5,217 nucleotides of DNA from Coleofasciculus sp. S288 (GTDB lineage Bacteria; Cyanobacteriota; Cyanobacteriia; Cyanobacteriales; Coleofasciculaceae): positions 1 through 5,217 of the forward strand of contig JAIUYC010000395.1 of assembly GCA_020216575.1 (NCBI GenBank). Reading direction: 5' to 3'. Of this stretch, positions 1 to 5,217 are shown piece after piece. The stretch's first letter is position 1. Every line of letters begins with the position of its first letter. The notes beneath the pieces are model-generated. The model saw nothing but the letters and a program-made list of their open reading frames with translations. It was not told the origin of the DNA and did not search any database. The position numbers and the translations under genes were made by a program.

Positions 1-24
1 CAGCTTATCTTCTTGGGAACTCAT
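1..24 (-). CDS. Possible 5' end of an unidentified gene (partial, 8 codons)
   Basis: Read on the minus strand, an ATG at 24-22 opens a frame that stays open to the left edge and encodes MSSQEDKL. A purine-rich AAAAGAG lies about 5 bases before the ATG and could be a weak ribosome binding site. If real, the gene is divergent from ilvN and shares the 333-base intergenic region with it. Eight codons are far too few to identify a product, and an open stretch of this length is expected by chance. The polar N-terminus and the purine-rich leader are the only positive evidence. Confidence 0.3.
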
Positions 25-102
25 TATTACTCTTTTGCTAACTAGATGACCTTACCCTACACGGTAGGACTGGGTTGACATCCTTTTCCTCTAGCAACTG
101 AC

Positions 103-122
103 ATACCCCTTCAGAGGGGTAT
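103..122. repeat. Perfect 8-bp hairpin with TCAG loop
   Basis: ATACCCCT (103-110) and AGGGGTAT (115-122) are exact reverse complements around a 4-base TCAG loop. Neither strand has a T-run directly after the stem, so this is not a standard intrinsic terminator. It lies between the possible minus-strand start at 24 and ilvN. It could be a 5' UTR structure of the left-hand gene, an operator-like palindrome or a small repeat. The sequence does not decide among these. Confidence 0.6.
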
Positions 123-150
123 CCAAGTACTGAGTTCTCAAATGATTGGA

Positions 151-213
151 GTACGGGCGGGTTTATCGGATTGAGCCGTGGGAAGCAGATATCTCGGTGA
201 AACCCGCCCCTAC
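151..213. repeat. GC-rich inverted-repeat element (interspersed hairpin type)
   Basis: The arms at 151-164 and 200-213 pair at 13 of 14 positions: GTAC followed by GGGCGGGTTT, against AAACCCGCCC followed by CTAC. They enclose a 35-base interior. The whole unit is 63 bases and much more GC-rich than the DNA around it. Short elements with GGGCGGGTTT/AAACCCGCCC ends are, from general knowledge, common in cyanobacterial intergenic DNA and resemble non-autonomous MITE-like repeats. No clear target-site duplication is visible. The element sits upstream of the candidate ilvN promoter. Confidence 0.65.
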
Positions 214-218
214 AAATC

Positions 219-239
219 CTGACTCTTGACTCCTGACTC
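219..239. repeat. Three tandem heptamers YTGACTC
   Basis: CTGACTC, TTGACTC and CTGACTC follow one another without gaps at 219-225, 226-232 and 233-239, six bases after the hairpin element ends. Heptamer repeats of this kind (STRR-like) are known in filamentous cyanobacteria. The array has only three units and one of them varies, so it is a minimal example. It lies directly upstream of the candidate ilvN promoter, and the copy number could vary between strains. Confidence 0.5.
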
Positions 240-258
240 CTATTTTCAGATTAGAATT

Positions 259-286
259 TTGTCTTTGCCCTAGACCGCGATAATAT
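259..286 (+). promoter_or_regulatory. Candidate sigma-70-type promoter for ilvN
   Basis: TTGTCT (259-264) and TAATAT (281-286) are separated by 16 bases in an AT-rich stretch about 70 bases before the ilvN ATG. An overlapping alternative -10, TATAAA, starts at 284. The match is moderate and was found by eye. No NtcA-type GTA-N8-TAC box was found when the GTA triplets nearby were checked. No transcription start can be inferred from the sequence. Confidence 0.3.
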
Positions 287-357
287 AAAATTTCTATCCA
301 AGACAACGTTAAACCGTTAGCGATCGCATACCGCACCTGCCGCCCTCGTTCTCACCT

Positions 358-876
358 ATGAAACACACCCTTTCAGTTCTGGTTGAAGATGAAGCCGGAG
401 TCCTGACCCGAATTGCCGGTTTATTTGCCCGTCGGGGTTTTAATATCGAAAGTCTCGCTGTGGGTCCAGCCGAACAGGATGGCATCTCCCGAATTACAAT
501 GGTGGTGCCTGGAGATGAACGCATTATCGAACAGCTAACCAAGCAACTCTACAAGCTGATCAACGTCCTGAAAGTCCAAGACATCACCACAATTCCTTGT
601 GTAGAGCGGGAATTGATGCTGATTAAAGTCAATGCCACTAGCTCAACCCGTTCAGAAATTATTGAATTAGCTCAAGTATTCCGGGCGCGTGTGGTAGACA
701 TTGGGGAGGATTCGCTCACGCTCGAAGTCGTGGGAGACCCCGGTAAAATGGTAGCGATCGCTCAGGTCTTAAGCAAGTTTGGTATCCGCGAAATCGCCCG
801 TACTGGCAAAATTGCCCTCGTTCGAGAATCAGGCGTCAACACTGAATATCTCAAGTCCCTGGAAGCGAAAGTCTAG
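358..876 (+). CDS. ilvN: Acetohydroxyacid (acetolactate) synthase small regulatory subunit
   Basis: This 172-residue cytoplasmic protein is the regulatory subunit of acetohydroxyacid synthase. With the large catalytic subunit it makes 2-acetolactate or 2-aceto-2-hydroxybutyrate, the first common step of valine, leucine and isoleucine synthesis. Residues about 3-76 are an N-terminal ACT domain, recognised by [15 protein letters not shown] and RRGFNIESL. Residues about 84-160 are the C-terminal small-subunit domain. In the enterobacterial relatives, ligand-site positions are N11, G14 and N29; here they read D11, G14 and N29, and the VED form is usual in cyanobacterial and plastid-type subunits. 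Length is normal for the family and the protein appears intact, so valine feedback is plausible but not shown. ATG 358 is chosen because it places the ACT domain at the usual N-terminal position. There is no clear Shine-Dalgarno sequence, as is common in cyanobacteria. The large-subunit gene is not in the window. Confidence 0.96.
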   Translation: MKHTLSVLVEDEAGVLTRIAGLFARRGFNIESLAVGPAEQDGISRITMVVPGDERIIEQLTKQLYKLINVLKVQDITTIPCVERELMLIKVNATSSTRSEIIELAQVFRARVVDIGEDSLTLEVVGDPGKMVAIAQVLSKFGIREIARTGKIALVRESGVNTEYLKSLEAKV

Positions 877-919
877 GAACGTGTTATATCAAATAGAAAA
901 AAGAATGCAACAAATTGAA

Positions 920-1001
920 GATCCCCCTAAATCCCCTTTAAAAAGGGGGACTTAAAGCTAAGTTTTGTTCCCCCCTTTTTTAAGGGGGGCTAGGGGGGAT
1001 C
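920..1001. repeat. MITE-like palindromic element with C-rich/G-rich arms
   Basis: The left end GATCCCCCTAAATCCCC and the right end GGGGGGCTAGGGGGGATC form long imperfect inverted repeats (about 920-951 and 967-1001) around a 15-base centre. Each arm is also a hairpin by itself: CCCCTT/AAGGGG at 933-938 and 943-948, and CCCCCCTT/AAGGGGGG at 970-977 and 982-989. The unit can therefore fold as one long stem or as two short ones. This ending style is, from general knowledge, typical of small interspersed repeats in cyanobacteria. It begins 44 bases after the ilvN stop and may help end or stabilise transcripts from both convergent genes, although neither strand shows a standard U-tract. Confidence 0.7.
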
Positions 1002-1033
1002 AAGTATCTGTAGCAAATATTAAGGTAATTGAT

Positions 1034-1182
1034 ATTAGGTGTTAGGTCTTATAGCAATCCTAAAAAATTCATGAGAACTTCTCTCTCCTAGAGCGGACTC
1101 TGTGCCTCTGTGGTTCCTTAAAAAAAGCAATCTCACAAATCATTTAGGATGGCTATAGCCAAAATTCACCTAACGTCTAACC
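1034..1182. repeat. Nested inverted-repeat element between convergent genes
   Basis: The inner ends TATAGCAATCCTAAA (1050-1064) and TTTAGGATGGCTATA (1143-1157) pair at 14 of 15 positions. Weaker pairing continues inward to about 1076 and 1131. Outside them, ATTAGGTGTTAGGTC (1034-1048) and CACCTAACGTCTAACC (1167-1182) form a second, imperfect inverted repeat. The core of about 108 bases carries no coding frame. The layout fits a non-autonomous MITE-like element, possibly inserted into or next to another. It ends 15 bases before the kinase stop codon, so it would lie in the kinase mRNA 3' UTR and in any ilvN read-through transcript. Confidence 0.6.
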
Positions 1183-1196
1183 TCTAAAACCTTTGA

Positions 1197-3656
1197 CTAG
1201 CTCACTTGCTGCTCAGATAGGTGTATCGGCAACTCAATGCAAAATTCTGTCCCCTCTCCAGGTGTTGAAAAACATTTGAGTTGACCGCCGTGTTTTTCAA
1301 CTACAATCTGGTAGCTGATCGATAGCCCCAAGCCAGTCCCTTTGCCGACAGGTTTAGTAGTAAAAAATGGGTCAAATATCTGTTGCTGTACCTGAGGCGG
1401 TATTCCAGTCCCGTTGTCTGCAATACAGATTATCACGGTATTGCTCTCTCCGAGTTCGGTGTGAATCCAAAGAGTAGGCGGTACGCAACCCTCAGTTTCT
1501 CCTTCCTTAAGAGTTTTGATGCGTGCTTCTTCTAGGGAATCGATCGCATTACTGAGGATATTCATAAACACTTGATTCAGTTGCCCTGCATAGCAGTCCA
1601 CCAGGGGCAAATTGCCATACTCTTTGAGTACCCGAATTTCAGCATATTCACCTTTCGCTTTCAGCCGATGCTGCAACAGCAATAGAGTGCTATCGATGCC
1701 CTGATGCAGATCGACTGGCTCCCTAGCAGCTTTATCAATGCGGGAGAAATTCCGCAATGACAGGACAATCTGCCGAATGCGTTCTGCTCCCATTTGCATT
1801 GATTCCATTACCTTGGGCAAGTCTGTACACACGAACTCCAAATCAATGGCATCCATCTCAGCTTGGATAGCGGGTGCTGGATGGGGATAGTACTCTTGGT
1901 AAAGCTGAACCAGGTGCAGCAAGTCTCGTGCGTATTGAGTTGCGTGAGGGATATTGCCGTAGATGAAGGAGACGGGATTGTTGATTTCATGAGCGATCCC
2001 TGCAACCAACAGCCCCAAACTGGACATTTTTTCGGTTTGAATCAGTTGGGATTGAGTATCTTGCAGTTCGTTTAAAGCGTATTCGAGCTGATCCGCTTTT
2101 TCTCTCAATTGTGCTTCCGATTGTCTGAGGGCTTCTTCGGCGAGTTTCCGTTGTGTGATATCACGGGAGTTGACAACAATACGCACCCCTGGCGCATCCA
2201 TCAGTAAATTGCTATACGTTGACTCAATATAGCGCCACGAACCATTCTTGTGACGAAAGCGGAACTCAATCGACGAATCAGAGGATGGCGCTTGCAGGTT
2301 GCGCTGGAAATGGTTCTTTACCGAGAAAACATCCTGCGGATGCACGAGTTCAAACGTATTTTTACCAATTAACTCTGTTGGCTTGTATCCTAAAACGCCC
2401 TGAATGGCAGGACTAGCATAGCGAATCATGCCATCTGCTTCTACAAGCGTAATCAGATTAGAGCTGGTTTGAATCAGCGATCGCCATTTCGCTTCGTTTT
2501 GCGCCCAAACAATGGCTTCCCGTTTGTGTTCCTCCTCCACCCGAATGGCAGAAGCAATAATGCCTAGCAGTTTCTTGTCAGCTTCCGAGGGAACGAAGGG
2601 GTGTTGGTAGACAACGCACAATGACCCGATATACTCACCAGCACATTTCACCGCCTGTCCTACATAGGTTTGCAATTGATAAGAAACAATATCGGGATTG
2701 CTCTTGGCATAGGCAGTGTTTTGCAAGTCTTGAACCACAAAAACCTCATCACTGCCTCTCTCCATGACTTCATTGCAGATGGAGTGCTTTGGTTCCCCAA
2801 CCTCGCTGAAGTTTGTCGGCGTGCGCCACTGACCCAACGACACCAGCAAGCCTTGATACTTTCGGTTGTATACCGCCCAAGTTCCGCCTAGTAATTCTCC
2901 AGCTAACGCCGTGAGACAATTAATGTTCTCATCTGGATCTGCACCCAGGTTAGAAAAGCATTCATGAATTTTTGAAAGTTGTTCTCCGACCCTCAGGTTA
3001 GTAATGTCACTCAAGGTGCAGATAATTTGCTCTACACAACCATCAGCCCCGAACTGCGGTTCAGTATTAACAGAAAGCCAAACGCGATCTGCGCTTCGTT
3101 CGACTTCGGCAATATCCAATGGCAACCGCGTTGGTGTCCGCCAAAAATGTTCCCAAAGTGTAGCCTTCTGAGAAGCACCATAGGGGGACGTGTCGGCTTC
3201 GGCTTCCAAGGAACAGGTGAGAGGGAGTTCTGCACTTTGCTGGCATGCTGATTCCTGAAATTCGTTCCGGTTCGTCAATGCTAAGGACGCCGTGATGTTG
3301 CGCCTAGATCTAAGTTTCGGTCGATAAACTCCGATAATTAAGTTGCGTAGTGGCTGGCGAGTCGCAAGTACCTGCCAAGCTTGTGCTACTCGGACGGGTG
3401 TAGACTGGAACTTTAGAGGAAAAGGTGTTCCATCTTCTTGAACAACGTGCCATTGCGGGTCGAGCGGTGTTTGCCCTTGTAGCTGGGTTTCAGTCAGTCC
3501 TAACAAACTCAGCGCTGTCTGATTCACAAAGCGGATATCACCCTGCGCTCCCATGATTAACACACCTATGGGCAATGCCTGAAAAAGCGCCTCAGGTAGA
3601 GACTCACTCTGACGCGCTAAGGTAGCGCTTTGCCGATCAAGTTGCAGAAATAACAT
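1197..3656 (-). CDS. Soluble PAS-GAF-PAS sensor histidine kinase
   Basis: This 819-residue protein has no membrane segment or signal peptide. In order it has an N-terminal PAS region (about 22-220), a GAF domain (about 228-375), a second PAS/PAC domain (about 390-505) ending SRDITQRK, a coiled-coil linker (505-543), HisKA with phosphoacceptor His556 in GIAHEINNP, and an HATPase_c domain. The ATPase motifs are all present: N-box Asn703 in NILSNAID, G1 DNGTGI (747-752), F-box FDPFF (761-765), G2 GKGTGLGLS (771-779) and G3 GEGTEF (800-805). It should therefore be active in ATP-dependent autophosphorylation. No receiver domain is attached and no response regulator is nearby, so it appears to be an orphan kinase. 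The GAF shows neither an NKFDE cyclic-nucleotide motif nor an obvious bilin-binding Cys, so the ligand is unknown. The first PAS carries an extra segment at about 114-190. ATG 3656 is supported by an in-frame stop a few codons upstream. Confidence 0.93.
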   Translation of the reverse strand: MLFLQLDRQSATLARQSESLPEALFQALPIGVLIMGAQGDIRFVNQTALSLLGLTETQLQGQTPLDPQWHVVQEDGTPFPLKFQSTPVRVAQAWQVLATRQPLRNLIIGVYRPKLRSRRNITASLALTNRNEFQESACQQSAELPLTCSLEAEADTSPYGASQKATLWEHFWRTPTRLPLDIAEVERSADRVWLSVNTEPQFGADGCVEQIICTLSDITNLRVGEQLSKIHECFSNLGADPDENINCLTALAGELLGGTWAVYNRKYQGLLVSLGQWRTPTNFSEVGEPKHSICNEVMERGSDEVFVVQDLQNTAYAKSNPDIVSYQLQTYVGQAVKCAGEYIGSLCVVYQHPFVPSEADKKLLGIIASAIRVEEEHKREAIVWAQNEAKWRSLIQTSSNLITLVEADGMIRYASPAIQGVLGYKPTELIGKNTFELVHPQDVFSVKNHFQRNLQAPSSDSSIEFRFRHKNGSWRYIESTYSNLLMDAPGVRIVVNSRDITQRKLAEEALRQSEAQLREKADQLEYALNELQDTQSQLIQTEKMSSLGLLVAGIAHEINNPVSFIYGNIPHATQYARDLLHLVQLYQEYYPHPAPAIQAEMDAIDLEFVCTDLPKVMESMQMGAERIRQIVLSLRNFSRIDKAAREPVDLHQGIDSTLLLLQHRLKAKGEYAEIRVLKEYGNLPLVDCYAGQLNQVFMNILSNAIDSLEEARIKTLKEGETEGCVPPTLWIHTELGESNTVIICIADNGTGIPPQVQQQIFDPFFTTKPVGKGTGLGLSISYQIVVEKHGGQLKCFSTPGEGTEFCIELPIHLSEQQVS

Positions 3657-4380
3657 GGCTTCAAATCAAGGCACTGGGTGAATACTGACGCTTGGACTGT
3701 ATTGGCTTTGGTCTAACGTTTTGAGTTCTTTTATTTAGATACACCCAGGGAAAGAACCTCTCCGGCAACTTCTCCAAACTTGAAAGCCACTAGTCCTGAG
3801 GAATAGAAACAACCTACTCTTACTTAAAAGTAGGGGAAAAAAGGAACGTATAAAACCCACCTAGGAATGACTCTAGATTGGTGGAGTGCTTTCGTATCCA
3901 CTGCACGAGTTAATAACTTCTCTTCCAACTGATAGATGCGTCGATTTCACAAAAGCATCTACCTAACCGAGATCAATCAAATCAGTTTTATTAAATGGCT
4001 CTCAGTTACTTCAGCTTATATGAATTTATCATTCTACTTGCCGTTAGACTTAATCCCTCAATCAACCCACAAAAGTTTTTAAAAGTTTATAAAGAAAAAT
4101 AGTTTTTACAGCTTTTCTCAAGAACAAGAGTCTCAGTATTGACTGCACGCCTAAAAAAATGGTCAAATACCAGGTCCATCAACTTTTATCTAAACTTATA
4201 AACTATAATACTTAAGCGAGACATAAAACCGCAAAAAATTAAGAAAAAATGGGATGACTTGTCTGAGAGAAAACGTGTTTATAACTTCAGGTTGAAGTAG
4301 AGCGATCGCACCTCGCAGAAACCCTGTTGTTACCCCGGTTGATAACCATGAGTTCAAGTCCCACTCCTGAACGCGATCGC
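3657..4380. other. AT-rich intergenic region without a convincing gene
   Basis: This gap of about 724 bases separates two minus-strand genes. It must hold the kinase promoter and 5' leader, but no clear -35/-10 pair was found on the minus strand. CTGGGTG (3674-3680) and CACCCAG (3742-3748) form a 7-bp inverted repeat close to the kinase start and could be a binding site or a leader stem. CCTACT (3813-3818 region) can pair with AGTAGG (3829-3834 region). From about 4000 to 4260 the DNA is very AT-rich with A/T runs and shows no protein-like frame. The end next to the cyclase (4284-4382) is structured and described separately. Confidence 0.6.
4284..4298. repeat. 6-bp perfect hairpin downstream of the cyclase
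   Basis: ACTTCA (4284-4289) and TGAAGT (4293-4298) pair exactly around a GGT loop. It lies about 85 bases past the cyclase stop codon on the minus strand. On that strand it is followed by TATAAAC and not by a T-run, so it is at most a weak or non-standard 3'-end structure. Confidence 0.4.
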
Positions 4381-4382
4381 TC
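4300..4382. repeat. 10-bp inverted repeat built on two HIP1 sites, overlapping the cyclase stop
   Basis: GAGCGATCGC (4300-4309) and GCGATCGCTC (4373-4382) are exact reverse complements, each centred on a full HIP1 octamer, and enclose 63 bases. The right arm overlaps two bases of the cyclase stop codon (4381-4383), so the pair could close a large stem-loop at the 3' end of the cyclase mRNA. Because HIP1 is itself palindromic, each site can also fold alone and the 8-bp core pairing is automatic. Only the extra matched bases on each side are informative. Confidence 0.45.
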
Positions 4383-5217
4383 AAGTAAGTAGCAGGTTAG
4401 CAACTTTTCTCCCGACAAGCAGATAAGTAGCCATCTCTCCCTTGCCTTTGACCTGGATGACACCCCGCTCCTTAAACTGGTAGTGATCTCGCAAGCGATG
4501 GTAAGTCGAGTCAGTCACTTGAATAGCACCAGCAATTCCGTGGGATTCCATGCGACTGGCGGTATTGACAGCATCGCCCCACAAATCGTAGATGAATTTT
4601 TTAGTACCAATGACTCCTGCAACTACGGGGCCTGTGTTGATGCCGATGCGGATGCTGAGTTGTGCATGATGCTTGGCATTGAATTGAGCGACTTCCTGTT
4701 GCATATCCAGAGCCATTTCAGCGATCGCCTCTGCATGGTCATTCCGAGGTTCGGGGATGCCACCCACCACCATATAGGCATCCCCAATTGTCTTGATTTT
4801 CTCCAAACCATGTCGCTCAGTTAGGCGATCGAATGCGGAAAAGATTTCATTAAGCAACTTCACCAGTTCTGTCGGTGATATTCGCTCAGACAGAAGAGTA
4901 AAATTTACGAGGTCAGCAAACAAAATCGTGACCTCGGTAAAGCCATCAGCAATATGGCTATGTCCCTCTTTCAATCGATTGGCAATCGGTTCGGGCAAAA
5001 TATTGAGCAAAAGGCGATCGGATTTTTCCTGTTCCTCACGTAAAATTGCCTCTGTCCGCTTGCGTTGTGCAATTTCCCAGGAGACGCGCTGGAACATTTG
5101 ATTGAAAGCCTTCATCACTTCGCCCAACTCATCTCGACGCTGAACGGATAAAGAATAGAAGTTTGGATTGGGTTCATCCTTGCTAATTGCTTCTCCAGCC
5201 GTAATCAGATCCTTACG
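4381..5217 (-). CDS. Class III adenylate cyclase with upstream HAMP domain (5' part missing)
   Basis: The frame stays open to the right edge, giving 278 visible residues of a longer protein; its start lies outside the window. The TTG at 5127 is an internal Leu codon, not a start. Residues about 24-44 (RRDELGEVMKAFNQMF) are the end of a HAMP domain, so the missing part probably has membrane helices and a sensor region. A signalling helix with LLLNILP (about 69-75) leads into the cyclase domain. Catalytic residues are complete: metal-binding Asp102 (FADLVNFT) and Asp146 (TIGDAYM), adenine-selecting Lys142 and Asp211 (YDLWG), and transition-state Asn218 and Arg222 (NTASRM). The Lys/Asp pair favours ATP over GTP, so the product should be cAMP, made on the cytoplasmic side of the membrane. 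Layout resembles cyanobacterial CyaG-type cyclases, but the missing N-terminus prevents a firm name. Confidence 0.93.
   Translation of the reverse strand, partial: RKDLITAGEAISKDEPNPNFYSLSVQRRDELGEVMKAFNQMFQRVSWEIAQRKRTEAILREEQEKSDRLLLNILPEPIANRLKEGHSHIADGFTEVTILFADLVNFTLLSERISPTELVKLLNEIFSAFDRLTERHGLEKIKTIGDAYMVVGGIPEPRNDHAEAIAEMALDMQQEVAQFNAKHHAQLSIRIGINTGPVVAGVIGTKKFIYDLWGDAVNTASRMESHGIAGAIQVTDSTYHRLRDHYQFKERGVIQVKGKGEMATYLLVGRKVANLLLT

Noticed and set aside
75..105. TTGACA at 75-80 as the -35 of a plus-strand promoter
   Set aside because: The best -10 candidate, GACATA at 100-105, is a poor match with a 19-base spacer, and the next gene is more than 250 bases away.
219..239. Heptamer array considered as a CRISPR
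   Set aside because: The units are seven bases and directly adjacent with no spacers, so this is a short tandem repeat.
309..542. 77-codon minus-strand frame over the start of ilvN
   Set aside because: It is antisense to a clearly conserved gene and its translation shows no protein family features.
933..989. Standard rho-independent terminator for ilvN
   Set aside because: The stems are real, but no T-run directly follows either one on the plus strand, so a canonical intrinsic terminator cannot be claimed.
2979..3251. 90-codon plus-strand frame antisense to the kinase
   Set aside because: It is a shadow frame opposite a real coding region. The other plus-strand frames at 1863-2075, 2219-2416, 2670-2891, 4483-4824 and 4793-5101 were rejected for the same reason.
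4196..4384. 62-codon minus-strand open frame starting at a TTG that overlaps the cyclase stop
   Set aside because: The start is a TTG with no ribosome binding site, the second half lies in AT-rich DNA giving a Phe/Leu/Tyr-rich tail, and the first half reads through HIP1 and hairpin sequence. No domain is recognisable. The stop/start overlap looks accidental.
4381..5127. Treating the TTG at 5127 as the cyclase start
   Set aside because: The same frame continues without a stop to the right edge, and the residues before it (VQRRDE) continue the HAMP motif, so the gene extends beyond the window.

Overview
The window looks like chromosomal DNA from a cyanobacterium, probably a large-genome filamentous or otherwise repeat-rich one. 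Three things suggest this: six complete copies of the HIP1 octamer GCGATCGC (starting at 320, 754, 2477, 4302, 4373 and 4721), several long hairpin-type interspersed repeats of cyanobacterial style, and a multi-domain PAS/GAF histidine kinase and a class III cyclase of types common in that phylum. Genus cannot be read from this sequence alone.

Layout. Positions 1-24 may be the first eight codons of a minus-strand gene running off the left edge. A 333-base divergent intergenic region (25-357) holds a perfect 8-bp hairpin, a GC-rich inverted-repeat element, a short heptamer tandem repeat and a candidate promoter. ilvN (358-876, +) encodes the regulatory subunit of acetohydroxyacid synthase. Its 3' end converges with that of the histidine kinase across about 320 bases (877-1196), which are almost filled by two palindromic repeat elements. 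The kinase gene (1197-3656, -) encodes a soluble 819-residue PAS-GAF-PAS-HisKA-HATPase sensor. An AT-rich gap of about 724 bases without a convincing gene (3657-4380) separates it from the last gene, a partial adenylate cyclase (4381-5217, -). The cyclase reading frame stays open to the right edge through the C-terminal part of a HAMP domain.

How the genes relate. ilvN is a housekeeping gene for branched-chain amino acid synthesis, with no sign of co-transcription with its neighbours. The cyclase and kinase are on the same strand and both are signal-transduction proteins. The gap between them is too long to argue for an operon, and no response regulator lies in the window, so a functional link is speculation. 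I found no CRISPR array, transposase, phage gene or convincing new system. The most notable material is the dense non-coding repeat content around ilvN, an extra segment in the kinase's first PAS region, and a structured, weakly tRNA-like segment just after the cyclase stop codon.
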